From Verticillium longisporum (lineage: Eukaryota; Ascomycota; Sordariomycetes; Glomerellales; Plectosphaerellaceae), in the NCBI GenBank assembly GCA_019188255.1, contig JAETXT010000003.1:3658001-3722000 (forward strand): a DNA stretch of 64,000 bases, given 5' to 3'. The stretch's first letter is position 1. Every line of letters starts with the position of its first letter. A program made the translations under genes and the position numbers. The notes below the pieces were generated by a model that was not told where the DNA came from, did not search any database, and saw only the letters and a program-made list of their open reading frames with translations. Below, in pieces: positions 1 through 10,106 of this stretch.

Positions 1-308
1 AGGAGATTCTTCCAAACCCAATTGACGAGGATGCTCCCGTGAGTGATGCCGAACTCTGGGACTGTCCCATTTGCGGCCGTCCACAGGCGCCCGACGAGAG
101 GACGTTCAATGAGCACATTGACTTGTGTCTGTCTCGGCAGACCATTCGGGAGGCAGTTCAGGAGGATGTCCCTCCAATAACGGCCGCTTGCGTCAGGTCA
201 AGCACCCCTGAGCCTAAAAGGACAAAGCTGGGGAATGACAAGAAGCGGGGGAGGCCGTCGAGTGCGAATGTTGACCCTCGACAGAAGAAGCTCTGTTTTG
301 GATCATAG
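1..308 (+). CDS. DNA polymerase kappa-type translesion polymerase, C-terminal fragment
   Basis: The reading frame is open from the left edge and ends at TAG 306-308, so only about the last 100 residues are present. They contain a C2HC zinc finger of the UBZ4 type: CPIC, then a spacer, then HIDLC, at 66-131. This finger binds ubiquitin and is found at the C-terminus of Y-family polymerases of the kappa/DinB group and in Rad18-like proteins. A basic segment follows (PKRTKL, DKKRGRPSS), likely a nuclear localisation signal. The last residues, RQKKLCFGS, resemble a degenerate PCNA-interacting peptide (Q-x-x-L-x-F). The polymerase domain itself lies outside the window, so the assignment rests on the finger plus the terminal motif. 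Another UBZ4-containing repair protein is possible. Confidence 0.6.
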   Translation, partial: EILPNPIDEDAPVSDAELWDCPICGRPQAPDERTFNEHIDLCLSRQTIREAVQEDVPPITAACVRSSTPEPKRTKLGNDKKRGRPSSANVDPRQKKLCFGS

Positions 309-1508
309 AGTTATTGGCAAAGATAGATTTCGAGCTGACGAATGATACCCATGTTGGATGATAGACTTTCGTGTCAGCTTGCGTCAAGGATGTGACGAGC
401 CAGTCGACGAGGGTCGGGATGCCAAAGAATCAAGCCAAAACAGGACCAGGTAGGTTCGCTTCTTTCGCAGCCAAGGTTGTGGGAAAAGAAACAAGGTTCT
501 AGGGAGCGGAAATGTTCGACCTGCAGCACTCTACTGTAGGTCTGACGGCGAGGCACGCCGGAGTCGAGCCCTATTGACAGGAGTAGACTCCAGCTTCGAT
601 GCCTGTCAGATCACGCCCAGATGGTCAGACTACTAGATCGCGCATATGCCTTCACTGCCCGTGTTTGCCGGTCATGGAATATGGAATTGGAACGCTGGGG
701 TCAGTCTTGGGATTCGCACGTCACTGAGCTGGACTGATCGAGGCAGAAATTACCAACATGCTGGCCAGCGTTGGTCGCAATACTGTTTCCATCAACCGGG
801 CCTTCGACTTGCGGTTACGAAAAGTACCTTGCAAGGGCGGCATGCCTTCAGACGTCGCTTCTTCAGTCTGTGAAGCTCAGCAACTCGGTCCCCCGGATCC
901 TTTCCCCTCAGTTCATCGGTCTGGGACTAAGACAGGCTTCCGCATCGTCGGCTCCGCAGTCCCTACGGAATTCGTCAGGGCGGATGCCGACCTAACCGAG
1001 TCGAACCCCTCAAGGCCGTCAGCAGACGCTCGAAACCGGACAGGCGGGCGAATGCGACCGGCCGTCGTTGCCGACGGGTATATCGAATCCCACTTCGTTG
1101 CGCGTGGTTCAAATGCGATACTCTAGGTAAATTGAACGAGGCGGCGAAGAGATTGGATAGTGCGACATGCCTCAACAGGTGTTGCGCGTCGGCCTTTCCC
1201 CCTTCTTGCCCCCCCTCCCCCCTCTCCGCCTTGACACGCGCACGCGGGCACAGGAGTAAAAGAGGGTGACAGACCAGCCGCCCGGATGAGACGGCGTCGA
1301 GGGGATCAGCAGGCGTCCCCGTCCCATCCGTTTCTCGTCACTTGTGAGAGGGGAGAGACCCAGCAGCGTGTGCACGCGAACCCCCTGACTTGCGAATAAG
1401 CATCAGCGCCGGTGATGTTGGGTGTTCCACTCTCGCAGCAACGGAACGGATATCACGGCTCTTGCTCCTTGTTGCCGACGGACTCTCTTTTGTCGAACCA
1501 CGCAGCAT

Positions 1509-1539
<31 letters not shown>

Positions 1540-4500
1540 CGAAAGGGGGTCAATGGGAAAGAGACGCGATACACCCCCCCCAAATAGCCCCCACGCATCG
1601 ATGCGATGGTGGAATGGGGCTCTGCCCGGTGCCATGCTGATGGAGACGAGTGGATTCGAGTTTGTCACGTTTGGGTGGCTTGTTCGCGTGCGATTTTGAG
1701 CCGCCGGACGAAGGGAAGAGTATTTTGGGAAGGGGGCTTGACGCCGAGACGGGCGGATCTGCAGGGTTCACAGAGTTACGATCGAGGGGGCTTGCGAAGT
1801 TCGGGCAAGGGTTGCGCGATGCGGCTGCATTGGCGCTTGGCATTGGGAACGTCAGGCGACGGGAATACGGTTCCAGGCGATGCTCCCGACAACAGACATC
1901 GTGACTGTTCAGACTCGGGGGAAGCAGATTCGATGGTGGTACCGCGTTGGAGACCGCTGCTCGGTGCCATTTGCACTAACCTGCCCGTTCAGCACACTTC
2001 AGTGGTTGGTCATGCCGTTAGCGGGCTAAATGCATGGGGTCAGAGCTGGCTATGCGAATTTAGCCTGCACCTCGACAGGCTCTCATCCATCCCACCCTGT
2101 CTGTTCGGTAGGATAGTTTGGGGAATCAACGGCTCGCGACATCAATCAACCGAGTACAGGGGAGCATGTGCGTCTCAACGCATTTGATTTGACTTCTGCT
2201 TCTGCAGGACGGAAATCACGGCAGTATGTGCATGTCGACCCAGAGTACCAACCAGTACGAATACTCGCGGGGGTCTGCCAAGAAGAGCCATGACGGCCTC
2301 GACGGGTCGAGTGTTAGAGTCGCTGTCGCTGTGCCGCTAAGGCAGGTATGTGAGATTTCTTCTGCGATCTAGATTCTGGAGACTGCCGGGGAAATAAGCG
2401 TAAGTCAAACAAAGGTTTCGACGGTCTGGGGGACAGTTGATCATCTGAGAGCTGGGCCCGCCACCCGATGGGTTCCCTTTTTTCCATGTGAGGGTTGTCG
2501 AGGATGGGGAAACGTCATTCATTCTTTCTCGATGGTCGCTTAAGTGCATGTGGCGCACAGCTGCCGCGGAAACCTTCCACATCAAGCGCCGCCAAGCAGG
2601 TGTTACCCATCTTCGTGCAGGATGTGGCAAGGACCAGGGAGGGGAGGGAAGGAAGGAAGGAGGAAAGGAAGCGGCCTTGCTACCGTACCTGCCACACGCG
2701 CCACAAACACACACGAGTCATCTCAACTCGTGAACGATCCCTCCATTTCATTTCTCTCCAAGGCTGGCCATCTCCAACTACGGGTCATGTCATGATGACG
2801 CCGCGAGGGCGCTGGTCCATCTGAGCTCAGCGTTGAATGGCTTTTCCTTCAAAGCGCTGCATCAGCGTGCACCCTCTCACCTGATGCCAACGAGCCATTC
2901 GCCATCATCGTCAGTCTCGCTCACTTGGCAATGGTCCGCAGCGATGCTCGAGGCCGGCGTGGCTGCGTCGCGATCCTACCTTCCCCTCAATCGACGATGG
3001 GTATGTTGTCGTCGCTCCAATTCTTTCTGTGCTGAGAAGAGTTTTCCTCCAGGGATCCTGCGCATGGAGCAGCAACAAGCATCTAGAAATGGGGTACCTA
3101 CCGCCCATCGTCGTTGTGGTCACGGTCGCAAATGTCCGTTGAGGGGCATCCCGACGTCGAGAACCCTGGGCCGCCGCCGCAAACGCTACTGACTCGGCAA
3201 TTTGCTGCCGACATGCGACGCCCAGCCCGATCTGCATTCTGATCATCCCTACAAGCGCGCTACTGCCGTGGGCCATGTCATCATCTACCTGAGCCTCGTC
3301 CGCATCAGGAACATCGACGACGGGGACTGTTGTTGCTCGATCTTAGAATTCAGTGTCCGAAGGACATCGGGCTTCCTTGTCAGAACATCTATTCTTCATC
3401 CATGCTCTAACGCGTGTTGGCTGGACGCGACCCGAAAGCTGCCTGGGACGAAGAGATAAACTACACGAACACTTTCCCCCCGCCTACATACTCAGTGATG
3501 GGACTTACGTGGGCGGAGGTCGGCTCCGGGGACATCGCAACGAGGCCCCCATCTTCTATGCTTCTATCCAGTCTGCCGCCCACATCGCCCGGATCAAACG
3601 GAACGCTAGTCTCCACGACGGAAAGGGCCCCGACCATTTCTAGACCACTTCAAGGTACATGACATCAGGCCACACATCGAGCTCAGTGTCACGACCACTC
3701 GTTGCTCCCTTTGCCCAGGGCCTAACTCATCCAGGGCTCCATGTTTTATCGACAGGGTCCAGGCTCAGTTTCCGGACGTGCTTGAGCCGCCGTGTCGTGA
3801 AGAAAAAAATCCGAAAAGGAAACTAGGGCAGAGCATATTGGTTGGGGCTCCCCAATTCCCCGAGCAGCAATCAAGGGCTTCGGTGACCCAGCAGCCCAGG
3901 CACCAGATGATGCTGGTCAGCCATTCCCCGGACCTGAGGCACGTCTCTCATCCAATGCTAGTCGACAGGCATGGTGACCGGAGAAGGTAGATCTGGCGTC
4001 AGAGCCAGTGGTTGGGGCGAACGACCAAGCCCATGTCCTCAGGTGAGGTCACTGCTTCTCCATTACCATCGCCAGTTCAGCGTCGATCTCACCACTTTGG
4101 CTGTATCGTCTTTCCGGCACATGGTGCTAATTTCACCCCAACACTCCCGCCCCTAGCTCTTTTCTCACCAAGGTCCACGCTCCACGGCCTTCGGGCCTTT
4201 GTGCTGCTCCATCTCGACCCTGAATGACTTGTTGACAAATTGCGTTCTCTCTTCCTGGCACCAGCTTACCGTCAGCTGTCTCCGAACGGCCCACTCCCCC
4301 ATCAGTCTACCCCGTATCTCCAGACGAGCATCCCATCTCGCACGCCCCGAGCTTCCTTAAAGCACAATCTCCCCACCTACCCCGGGTGAGAGGAAGTTTG
4401 TTCCCCCATTGTCTCCTGTATCCCAACCCTGCTGGTCGTATAAGATATTGGGTCTCGCATCATCTTTCGAGCCAAACAACTCAAGACATTCTTCACTCAC

Positions 4501-4551
4501 TCGACATCCCCAAGCAATACAAGATACACACAATACACAGTCCCTGACATC
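309..4551. other. Intergenic region of 4.2 kb with no supportable gene
   Basis: Many short open frames on both strands look random: Arg/Ser/Pro/His-rich, without domains, and with no convincing splice-joined continuation. The longest (1606-2187, plus strand) has no recognisable motif. The stretch contains a (CA)n microsatellite near 1.5 kb and C-rich and GGAA-rich tracts (1196-1225, 2637-2670). The part nearest 4552 is presumably promoter and leader of the transporter gene. Confidence 0.6.
1511..1540. repeat. (CA)n microsatellite
   Basis: An almost perfect run of CA dinucleotides, about 14 copies, lies in the intergenic region. Confidence 0.95.
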
Positions 4552-5658
4552 ATGGCCGCCAACACCACCGGCGCCCAGCACGCCGCAGTTCCTCCAGCTG
4601 GCACTGAGAAGGAGTTCCAGACCAGCGCTGGTATGCATGAGAACGCCAACGGTTTCGGCCACAACCACCATGGTGGCCCAATCAATGGCAACGGCCACGA
4701 ACATCAAGACCACTACCGATCGCGCCGTGACAGCTACCACGACTATCCCACGTCCATGGCTTTCGGCGGTGCCCTGCAGCCCGGCATGTGGAAGCCCCTC
4801 GAGCACCGCAAATTCGCCAACCCCGCGCCTCTTGGCCTCTGTGCCTTTGCTCTGACGACGTTTGTCCTGTCTTGCGTCAACCTCCAGGCGCGTGGCGTCA
4901 AGGCGCCCAACATTGCCGTTCCTCTGGCTTTTGCCTATGGCGGTCTCGTCCAGCTGCTTGCTGGCATGTGGTTAGTACTCGCCCTTCCCCTCTTCCATTT
5001 CCCCCGACTTCTGGTTTCGCCTTGTGGCATCATTACAGAAATTAGGCAGGTTTTGTGCCTGTTTCTGCCCTGAGCTCCCGCCGTGGTGGGTCATGAGTTC
5101 AACCGCGTCGCCACCTCATTGTGGATTTCGGTCCCTCTCAGCGGAGCCGCATTTGTTGAGGATCCATAAGATATCTCGGACTGACCCAATTCGTGCAGGG
5201 AAATGGCCGTTGGCAACACCTTTGGCGCCACTGCACTCTCGTCTTACGGCGGCTTCTGGATTGCCTATGGCATTCTCCTGACGCCTGCATGGGGCATCAC
5301 CGCCCCCGACGGCCCCTACGCCGCTGATTACTCGGACCACTATTCTGCCGTCGGATTCTTCCTGACTGGCTGGTTCATCTTCACAACGATCCTCCTGCTG
5401 TGTACGCTCAAGTCCACCGTTGCCTTCTTCTCCTTGTTCTTCACTCTGGACATTGCTTTCCTCTTCTTGGCGTGCGAGGACTACGCCTTGAACGCTGGCA
5501 ACGAGACGACTGCTCGCCACCTGCAGATGGTCGGTGGTAGATTTGGCATGCTGGATGCGTTCTTGGCGTGGTACAATGCACTGGCAGGTCTGCAAGACGA
5601 CGGCAACAGCTTCTTCCGCGTGCCAGTCATTCACATGCCGTGGTCGGAGAAGGGCTAG
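4552..5658 (+). CDS. GPR1/FUN34/YaaH family acetate-type transporter
   Basis: Two exons, 4552-4970 and 5199-5658, are joined across a GT-AG intron (GTTAGT donor, GTGCAG acceptor). They give 292 residues. The family imports or exports acetate and related monocarboxylates or ammonium at the plasma membrane (yeast Ady2/Ato, Aspergillus AcpA). A long polar N-tail rich in His, Asn and Gly (residues 1-80) precedes the diagnostic NPAPLGL motif at about residue 90. Six hydrophobic segments follow. The splice restores the conserved AGMWE...[16 protein letters not shown] block across the junction, which supports the intron. The start sits in good context (CATCATGGCC) and the length is normal. Substrate cannot be read from sequence; acetate is the best family-based guess. 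Confidence 0.92.
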
Positions 5659-6419
5659 GAGATTCGCCGCACCAAGAGCGGACGCACCATGGACTAAGCT
5701 CGGTGAGCGCAGTCACAGAGAACACGGTCACCGAGCTGGTGTCTGGACGATGGGCGTTGGGAGTAGCTACGGCTGGGAATTGTAATTTTGCGAATAGTTC
5801 TACGTGGAGCGACCTAATTAAAATCTCGCTGTTCACATTGAAGATGCTGCATAAGTCGTTTCCATAATGCGATTTTGCTCATCAGCGGCCTGTATTGCTC
5901 GCTCATGGGATCGCGCCGCGCAATACCGCAAACCGCCATGGACGTAACATTACGGCGCCAATGTTGTTCATCTCTTCACAAATAAGGTGACAGCGCAACG
6001 AGTTTCGCGCGACGGCTCATTATTCTCCGCACGCAACGACGTAATCGATGATCACTCGGCGTCGGGAGGGGCGCCGCCCGGTCGTCGGGCGCGGGGGTCT
6101 CGCGCCCTGAGCGAACCCCGACGACCCTCAAACGCCAATGCCAGCGATCGCTACGGCACACCTCGATTCGGGCGTGGAAAAGAGCATGAGCTGTCATTTC
6201 TGACGCCGCGGCGGGCGATGACGCAGGTTTCGTCTGGAGGGGGGCGGGAGTTATCCGAGGTCTCGACGTCGGCGACGGAATGTTCTGCGAAAGCAGTCTG
6301 AGGACAGGCCCCCGAACCTGCTTCTTCTCCATGATGATTGGTGTGGTTTGCTTTGGTGTCGGCTCGGAGCTGGGAGGATCTAGTCAATGGCCGAGGCTGG
6401 GAAGCGTTGCCGTTTGCGT

Positions 6420-6453
6420 CCGTCTCGGTGAGGCACCAAGCTCACCGAGACGG
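6420..6453. promoter_or_regulatory. Perfect 13-bp inverted repeat (hairpin or operator candidate)
   Basis: The left arm CCGTCTCGGTGAG (6420-6432) and right arm CTCACCGAGACGG (6441-6453) are exact reverse complements separated by 8 nt. A further copy of CTCACCGAG follows at 6458-6466. The site is about 205 bp upstream of the reductase ATG. It is either a dimeric transcription-factor site or a leader-RNA hairpin; the sequence does not say which. Confidence 0.5.
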
Positions 6454-6509
6454 GGGGCTCACCGAGGCGAGGGGTGGCACCTCCAGACGACCATCATACG
6501 ATGTTTTGA

Positions 6510-6530
6510 ACGTGGCGTGACACGCCACGT
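6510..6530. promoter_or_regulatory. Perfect 21-bp palindrome ACGTGGCGTG-A-CACGCCACGT
   Basis: Two 10-bp arms are exact reverse complements around a single central A. A third half-site, TGGCGTGA, follows at 6561-6568. The palindrome lies 127 bp upstream of the reductase start codon, in a position typical of a dimeric regulator's binding site. No protein can be assigned. Confidence 0.5.
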
Positions 6531-6656
6531 CTCGCCTACTCAACTCCCTCTATTCTGACATGGCGTGATGAACCTAAGCGGACGCCTTTAATAAATAAAA
6601 AAAGTCTCCTCCACTGCATCGCTGCAATGAACAGCCCGCCCCCTCTGTAAGCGGCA

Positions 6657-8279
6657 ATGCACACGACCCGACTCTCGAAACTCACACTGACGCTGCTCCT
6701 CGGGTTCATCACGGCCGTCACGCTGGGCATGCTCTGCCAGCGTCAACCTCTCTGCCACGCTTCTCGCTTCGCCGGCCGTCTCACGCGCCTGTTCGGAACG
6801 ACGGCGCACACTGTCGGTCCATCGCACGTCATGACGTCGGCACCGGCAGAGCGCCGCGTCATCATCGTCGTCGGGTCCGGGCTCGCGGGCCTGGCGGCGG
6901 CGCACGAGGCGCTCCGACACGGCGCGCGCGTGCGCATGCTCGAGCGAGGGCCCAAGACGGGCGGCAACAGCATCAAGGCGTCGTCCGGCATCAACGGCGC
7001 CGGCACGCGGTTTCAGAAGGCGAGGGGCATCGAGACGGATACGTCGTTTTATGGTGACACGGTGCGGTCGGCGGGGACCAGGTTCGCCGCGGCGACTGAT
7101 GGTGCGGGGGGCATCGACAGGGCGGGCCTCATCGACACGCTGACGAGGCGGTCGGCCGAGGCTGTTACATGGCTTGCGGACGACGTGGGCGTCGACCTGA
7201 GCGTCGTGGCGCCGCTGGGCGGCCACTCTGTCGCGAGGACGCACCGCGGCGCCGGCACGCTGCCGCCCGGCGCGGCCATTGTCACGACGCTGCTGAAGAA
7301 GCTGCGGGCGGACCCGAGGTTCGAGCTGACGACGTCCGCCGAGGTCGTGGGCCTAACGACAACGCCGGGCGGCGCCGTCACGGGGGTCCGGTACACGCAC
7401 GAGGAGCAGCGGCACGAACTGGTCGGGCCGGTCGTCTTCGCGGCGGGGGGGTTCGCGGGCGACGCCCGTGGTCTCCTGGCGCAGTATCGTCCCGACCTCG
7501 CCGGCATGCCGTCGACGAACGAGGCACGGCCCGGAGCGCACGGTCTGCTGACAGATGTCGGCGCCGAGCTGGTCGACATGGACAGCGTGCAGATTCACCC
7601 GACTGGGTTTGTGGACCCCAAGGCGCCGACGGCGCAGTACAAGTTTCTCGCGGCCGAGATGCTGCGCGGCGAGGGCGGCATCTTACTTTCGTCCGACGGG
7701 CGGCGGTTCGTCAACGAGCTGGCGACGAGGGAGGTCGTCAGCAGGGCCATCATGGAGGAGAGGCAACCTGCCGAGAAAGAGGCGACGGTGCGGCAGTGGG
7801 ACGTGACGCTGGTGCTCGATCCCGGGGCCTGCGAGGCGGCTGGTTCTCACCTGGGGTTCTATCTGTTCAAAGGGTTCATGGAGAAGAAAAAGGTAGGCGA
7901 GCTGGCACCCAATATGATCGAGGCCTTGGACCAGTACGCCGAGGTGGTCGCGTCAGGTCAGGATAACGAATTTGGAAGATCGTCTTTTGGGCACTGGAGA
8001 CTGCAGCCGGGCAAAACGAACCGGGAAGAGGTCGTCTGCGTGGGCAATGTCACGCCCATTGTGCACTTCACCATGGGAGGCGCTGCGTTCGACGCAGAGG
8101 CCCGCGTGCTGCGGCGAGGGGCGGGCGGCGTGCTGGAGCCGATTGAGGGGCTCTGGGCAGCTGGAGAGATCACTGGAGGTGTCCATGGTGATAACAGACT
8201 AGGAGGGTCATCTCTGCTCGAGTGTGCGGTGTTTGGGCGAACGGCTGGACGGCAGGCCGCAAAGGCTTTGTCAGGGTGA
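6657..8279 (+). CDS. Soluble fumarate reductase (Osm1/Frd1 type flavoprotein)
   Basis: An uninterrupted frame of 540 residues. The family reduces fumarate to succinate with a covalently or tightly bound FAD, reoxidising FADH2 in the ER, mitochondria or cytosol. A hydrophobic N-terminal anchor spans residues 9-27. The FAD-binding motif VVGSGLAGLAA begins near residue 71 and is followed by GGNSIKASSGINGA. Catalytic residues expected for fumarate reductases are present: HPTGF (His314), RRFVNEL (Arg350), HFTMGG (His470) and NRLGG (Arg514). A second in-frame ATG at 6831 (Met59) would drop the anchor and leave the flavoprotein intact. Yeast Osm1 is known to use alternative starts for different compartments, so dual targeting is plausible here. 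Two perfect inverted repeats lie 100-240 bp upstream. Confidence 0.93.
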   Translation: MHTTRLSKLTLTLLLGFITAVTLGMLCQRQPLCHASRFAGRLTRLFGTTAHTVGPSHVMTSAPAERRVIIVVGSGLAGLAAAHEALRHGARVRMLERGPKTGGNSIKASSGINGAGTRFQKARGIETDTSFYGDTVRSAGTRFAAATDGAGGIDRAGLIDTLTRRSAEAVTWLADDVGVDLSVVAPLGGHSVARTHRGAGTLPPGAAIVTTLLKKLRADPRFELTTSAEVVGLTTTPGGAVTGVRYTHEEQRHELVGPVVFAAGGFAGDARGLLAQYRPDLAGMPSTNEARPGAHGLLTDVGAELVDMDSVQIHPTGFVDPKAPTAQYKFLAAEMLRGEGGILLSSDGRRFVNELATREVVSRAIMEERQPAEKEATVRQWDVTLVLDPGACEAAGSHLGFYLFKGFMEKKKVGELAPNMIEALDQYAEVVASGQDNEFGRSSFGHWRLQPGKTNREEVVCVGNVTPIVHFTMGGAAFDAEARVLRRGAGGVLEPIEGLWAAGEITGGVHGDNRLGGSSLLECAVFGRTAGRQAAKALSG

Positions 8280-8668
8280 TTGCGTGTATGCCCCTGAACC
8301 CCTGAACCCGAACCGCCATCTGTTTCCCAGACCTGCGAGACATCATCGCTTGGCCACGGCCACGTTCTTCGCACAGGTCGCACAAGTCTCACAAGTCGGA
8401 GTGATTGACTGAATGTTTCGTTGATTTCTCCAGAACACCAGACCGTGTCACGTACTCAGGCTACCAGTATCTTCCCCCTCCTTCAAAATGTCATCCAGAA
8501 CCAGCTCCACCACAAAGTAAATTTTTGCTCCATATCGTACCATGTTGTTTGTAAATACATTTGCAAGCGCCATGCTAAGGTCCGCCCTCGGGGAAGGGGA
8601 GCGGCCATCAAAATTCAGAGACAGCACATGCTACCAAATCAAAACGGACATCAAGTCCCAGGCACCGT
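8280..8668. other. Convergent 3' spacer between fumarate reductase and repeat-protein genes
   Basis: The spacer contains AT-richer sequence with AATAAA-like and TTTGTAAA tracts around 8515-8565, consistent with 3' untranslated regions of the two converging genes. No gene is seen. Confidence 0.6.
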
Positions 8669-9819
8669 TTAGAAGCCAAGGAGGCCGTTGAAGACACCCG
8701 CCACCGCGGCGCTGCGGTCGCCGGAAGCCTCGACCTGAGCCTGAGCGTCCTCGCACTGCGCAATGGCGGCGGCGTTGGCATTGCAGACGGTGGTGAGCTG
8801 GTCGCAGATGCGGTTGGTGATGATGTTGGGGTTGAGAGCATCCTGCTGTCCCTGGGCGACGAGAGGGTCGGTGGGAAGGAAGGTGCCCTCATTGGCGGCG
8901 CGGTTACCACGGCCGAGCTGGAAGTCCATGGTAGGCGTGCACTGGCCAAAGTCGGCGGCACCACCAGCATTGCCTCCAGCGTTGCCGCCGGCATTGTCAT
9001 TACCGGCGTTACCGTTACCAGCATTACCGTTACCAGCGTTGTTGCCGTTGCCAGCATTGCCGTTACCGGCACCAGCACCAGCTCCGGCATCCGCGCCGGC
9101 TCCAGCATCAGGAGCAGGAGCAGGAGCAACAGTACCACAGCCGTTACCCGCATTGTTGTTGTTGCCGGCGTTGCCGTTGCCAGCATTGTTGTTACCGGCG
9201 TTGCCGTTGCCAGCATTGTTGTTACCGGCGTTCCCGTTGCCGGCGTTGTTACCAGCTCCAGCTCCAGCTCCAGCTCCAGCTCCAGCTCCAGCACCAGCTC
9301 CAGCGGCAGCCTGGCCGTCAACCTTCAGATCCGAAAATCCGTTGGCGATCAACAGGTCGGCAACCGAGACGCCGGCAGCGTCAAGGGGCGTCTGCAGCGA
9401 CGAGGCGCTGAGCTGGTTGGCCAGGGCCGAGTTGGCGACGGCGGGGTCAATGGCGGGCAGGATGCCGCGCAGGGCCTCGGTGGCGGGCAGGCTGGCGTCA
9501 CCGCAAATGTTGGGAATGTTGGAGGTAAAGGGGTTGAAGTTCTGCTCGGCAGCGACGACACCGGCGGCGGCGGCAATGACAGCAGGGTCGTTGCCGAGGG
9601 TCGTGACAATGTTGTCGGCGAGGGTCAGCTTGGCGCAGGGTTGGCACCGCCGAGGAGGACGCCGGGGACGCCGCCGGCGAGGGTGGCAGCCTGGCCGGAC
9701 TGGCCAAACTTGCCGTCGAGGGCGGAGACGGCGGCGACAGGGATCTGCTCCTGGCCAAAGCGGGCTTCGACGTAGGCCACGAGGGCGGAGATGAGGATGA
9801 GCTTGGAAGAGGCAGACAT
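8669..9819 (-). CDS. Secreted Ala/Gly/Asn-repeat protein, broken by one frameshift
   Basis: The ATG at 9819 starts a short hydrophobic signal peptide ending near AYVEA. It is followed by a conserved-looking module (FGQEQIPVAAVSALDGKFGQ). That frame stops after about 64 residues. A second frame continues with CAKLTLADNIVTTLG through to the stop at 8669. The two join if one base is missing near 9637-9641 (..GGANP / CAKL..). The gap is too short for an intron. Restored length would be about 383 residues. The middle is low complexity: (AG)n, then NAGNGNAGNN-type repeats, split by a CGTVAPAPAPDAGAGA block. The C-terminus carries several Cys (FGQCTPT, RICDQLTTVCN, QCED). Similar fungal proteins are often mislabelled 'circumsporozoite protein' because of composition alone. 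Function is unknown; a cell-wall or extracellular role is inferred from the signal and repeats. Confidence 0.75.
8990..9310 (-). repeat. In-gene low-complexity AG / NAGNGNAGNN repeats
   Basis: Degenerate tandem repeats of 18-24 bp encode NAGNGNAGNN units and an (AlaGly)n tract (GCTCCA/CTGGAG units on the plus strand at 9246-9303). They lie inside the repeat-protein gene and are prone to length change. Confidence 0.85.
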
Positions 9820-10099
9820 GTTGGATATGTTGACGAGGTTGGTTGTTGTGGTTGTGAGGAGCGAAGTGAAACTGGTATTCTGTCAAAGAATGAAAGAGGC
9901 CGGCTAGCGGTTGTAGTTGGATAGTCTTGCGAGTGAGGGAGCGTAAGGATAGAATGGAAAAGAGTTCACAGAACCAAAAGATAGAAGGTAAGAGAAGGAA
10001 GGTAAGGAAGACCTGAGAGCGAAGGAAGACTTGATGAAGCTGGATGTGGATGAGGAGGGGGAAAGAGAGAAGCATAACTCGACGGATGGGATGGGACGA

Positions 10100-10106
10100 T
10101 TATATA
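10100..10106 (-). promoter_or_regulatory. TATA-box candidate for the repeat-protein gene
   Basis: TATATAA on the minus strand lies about 280 bp upstream of the ATG at 9819, with a pyrimidine-rich leader between. Strong TATA elements fit abundant, regulated, secreted proteins. The call is positional only. Confidence 0.35.

Larger units (their letters stand above)
5659..6656. other. Intergenic region holding candidate regulatory inverted repeats
   Basis: This 1 kb spacer separates the transporter from the fumarate reductase gene. No credible coding frame is present. The half nearest the reductase carries two perfect inverted repeats, listed separately. A GC-rich block with nested GGGCGC/GCGCCC repeats lies near 6060-6110. 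Confidence 0.6.

Noticed and set aside
1606..2187. A 193-codon open frame in the left spacer
   Set aside because: No recognisable domain, poor composition and no splice-joined partners.
9625..9650. An intron at the frame change in the repeat-protein gene
   Set aside because: The nearest GT and AG are about 20-30 nt apart, too short for a fungal spliceosomal intron. A one-base loss explains the junction better.
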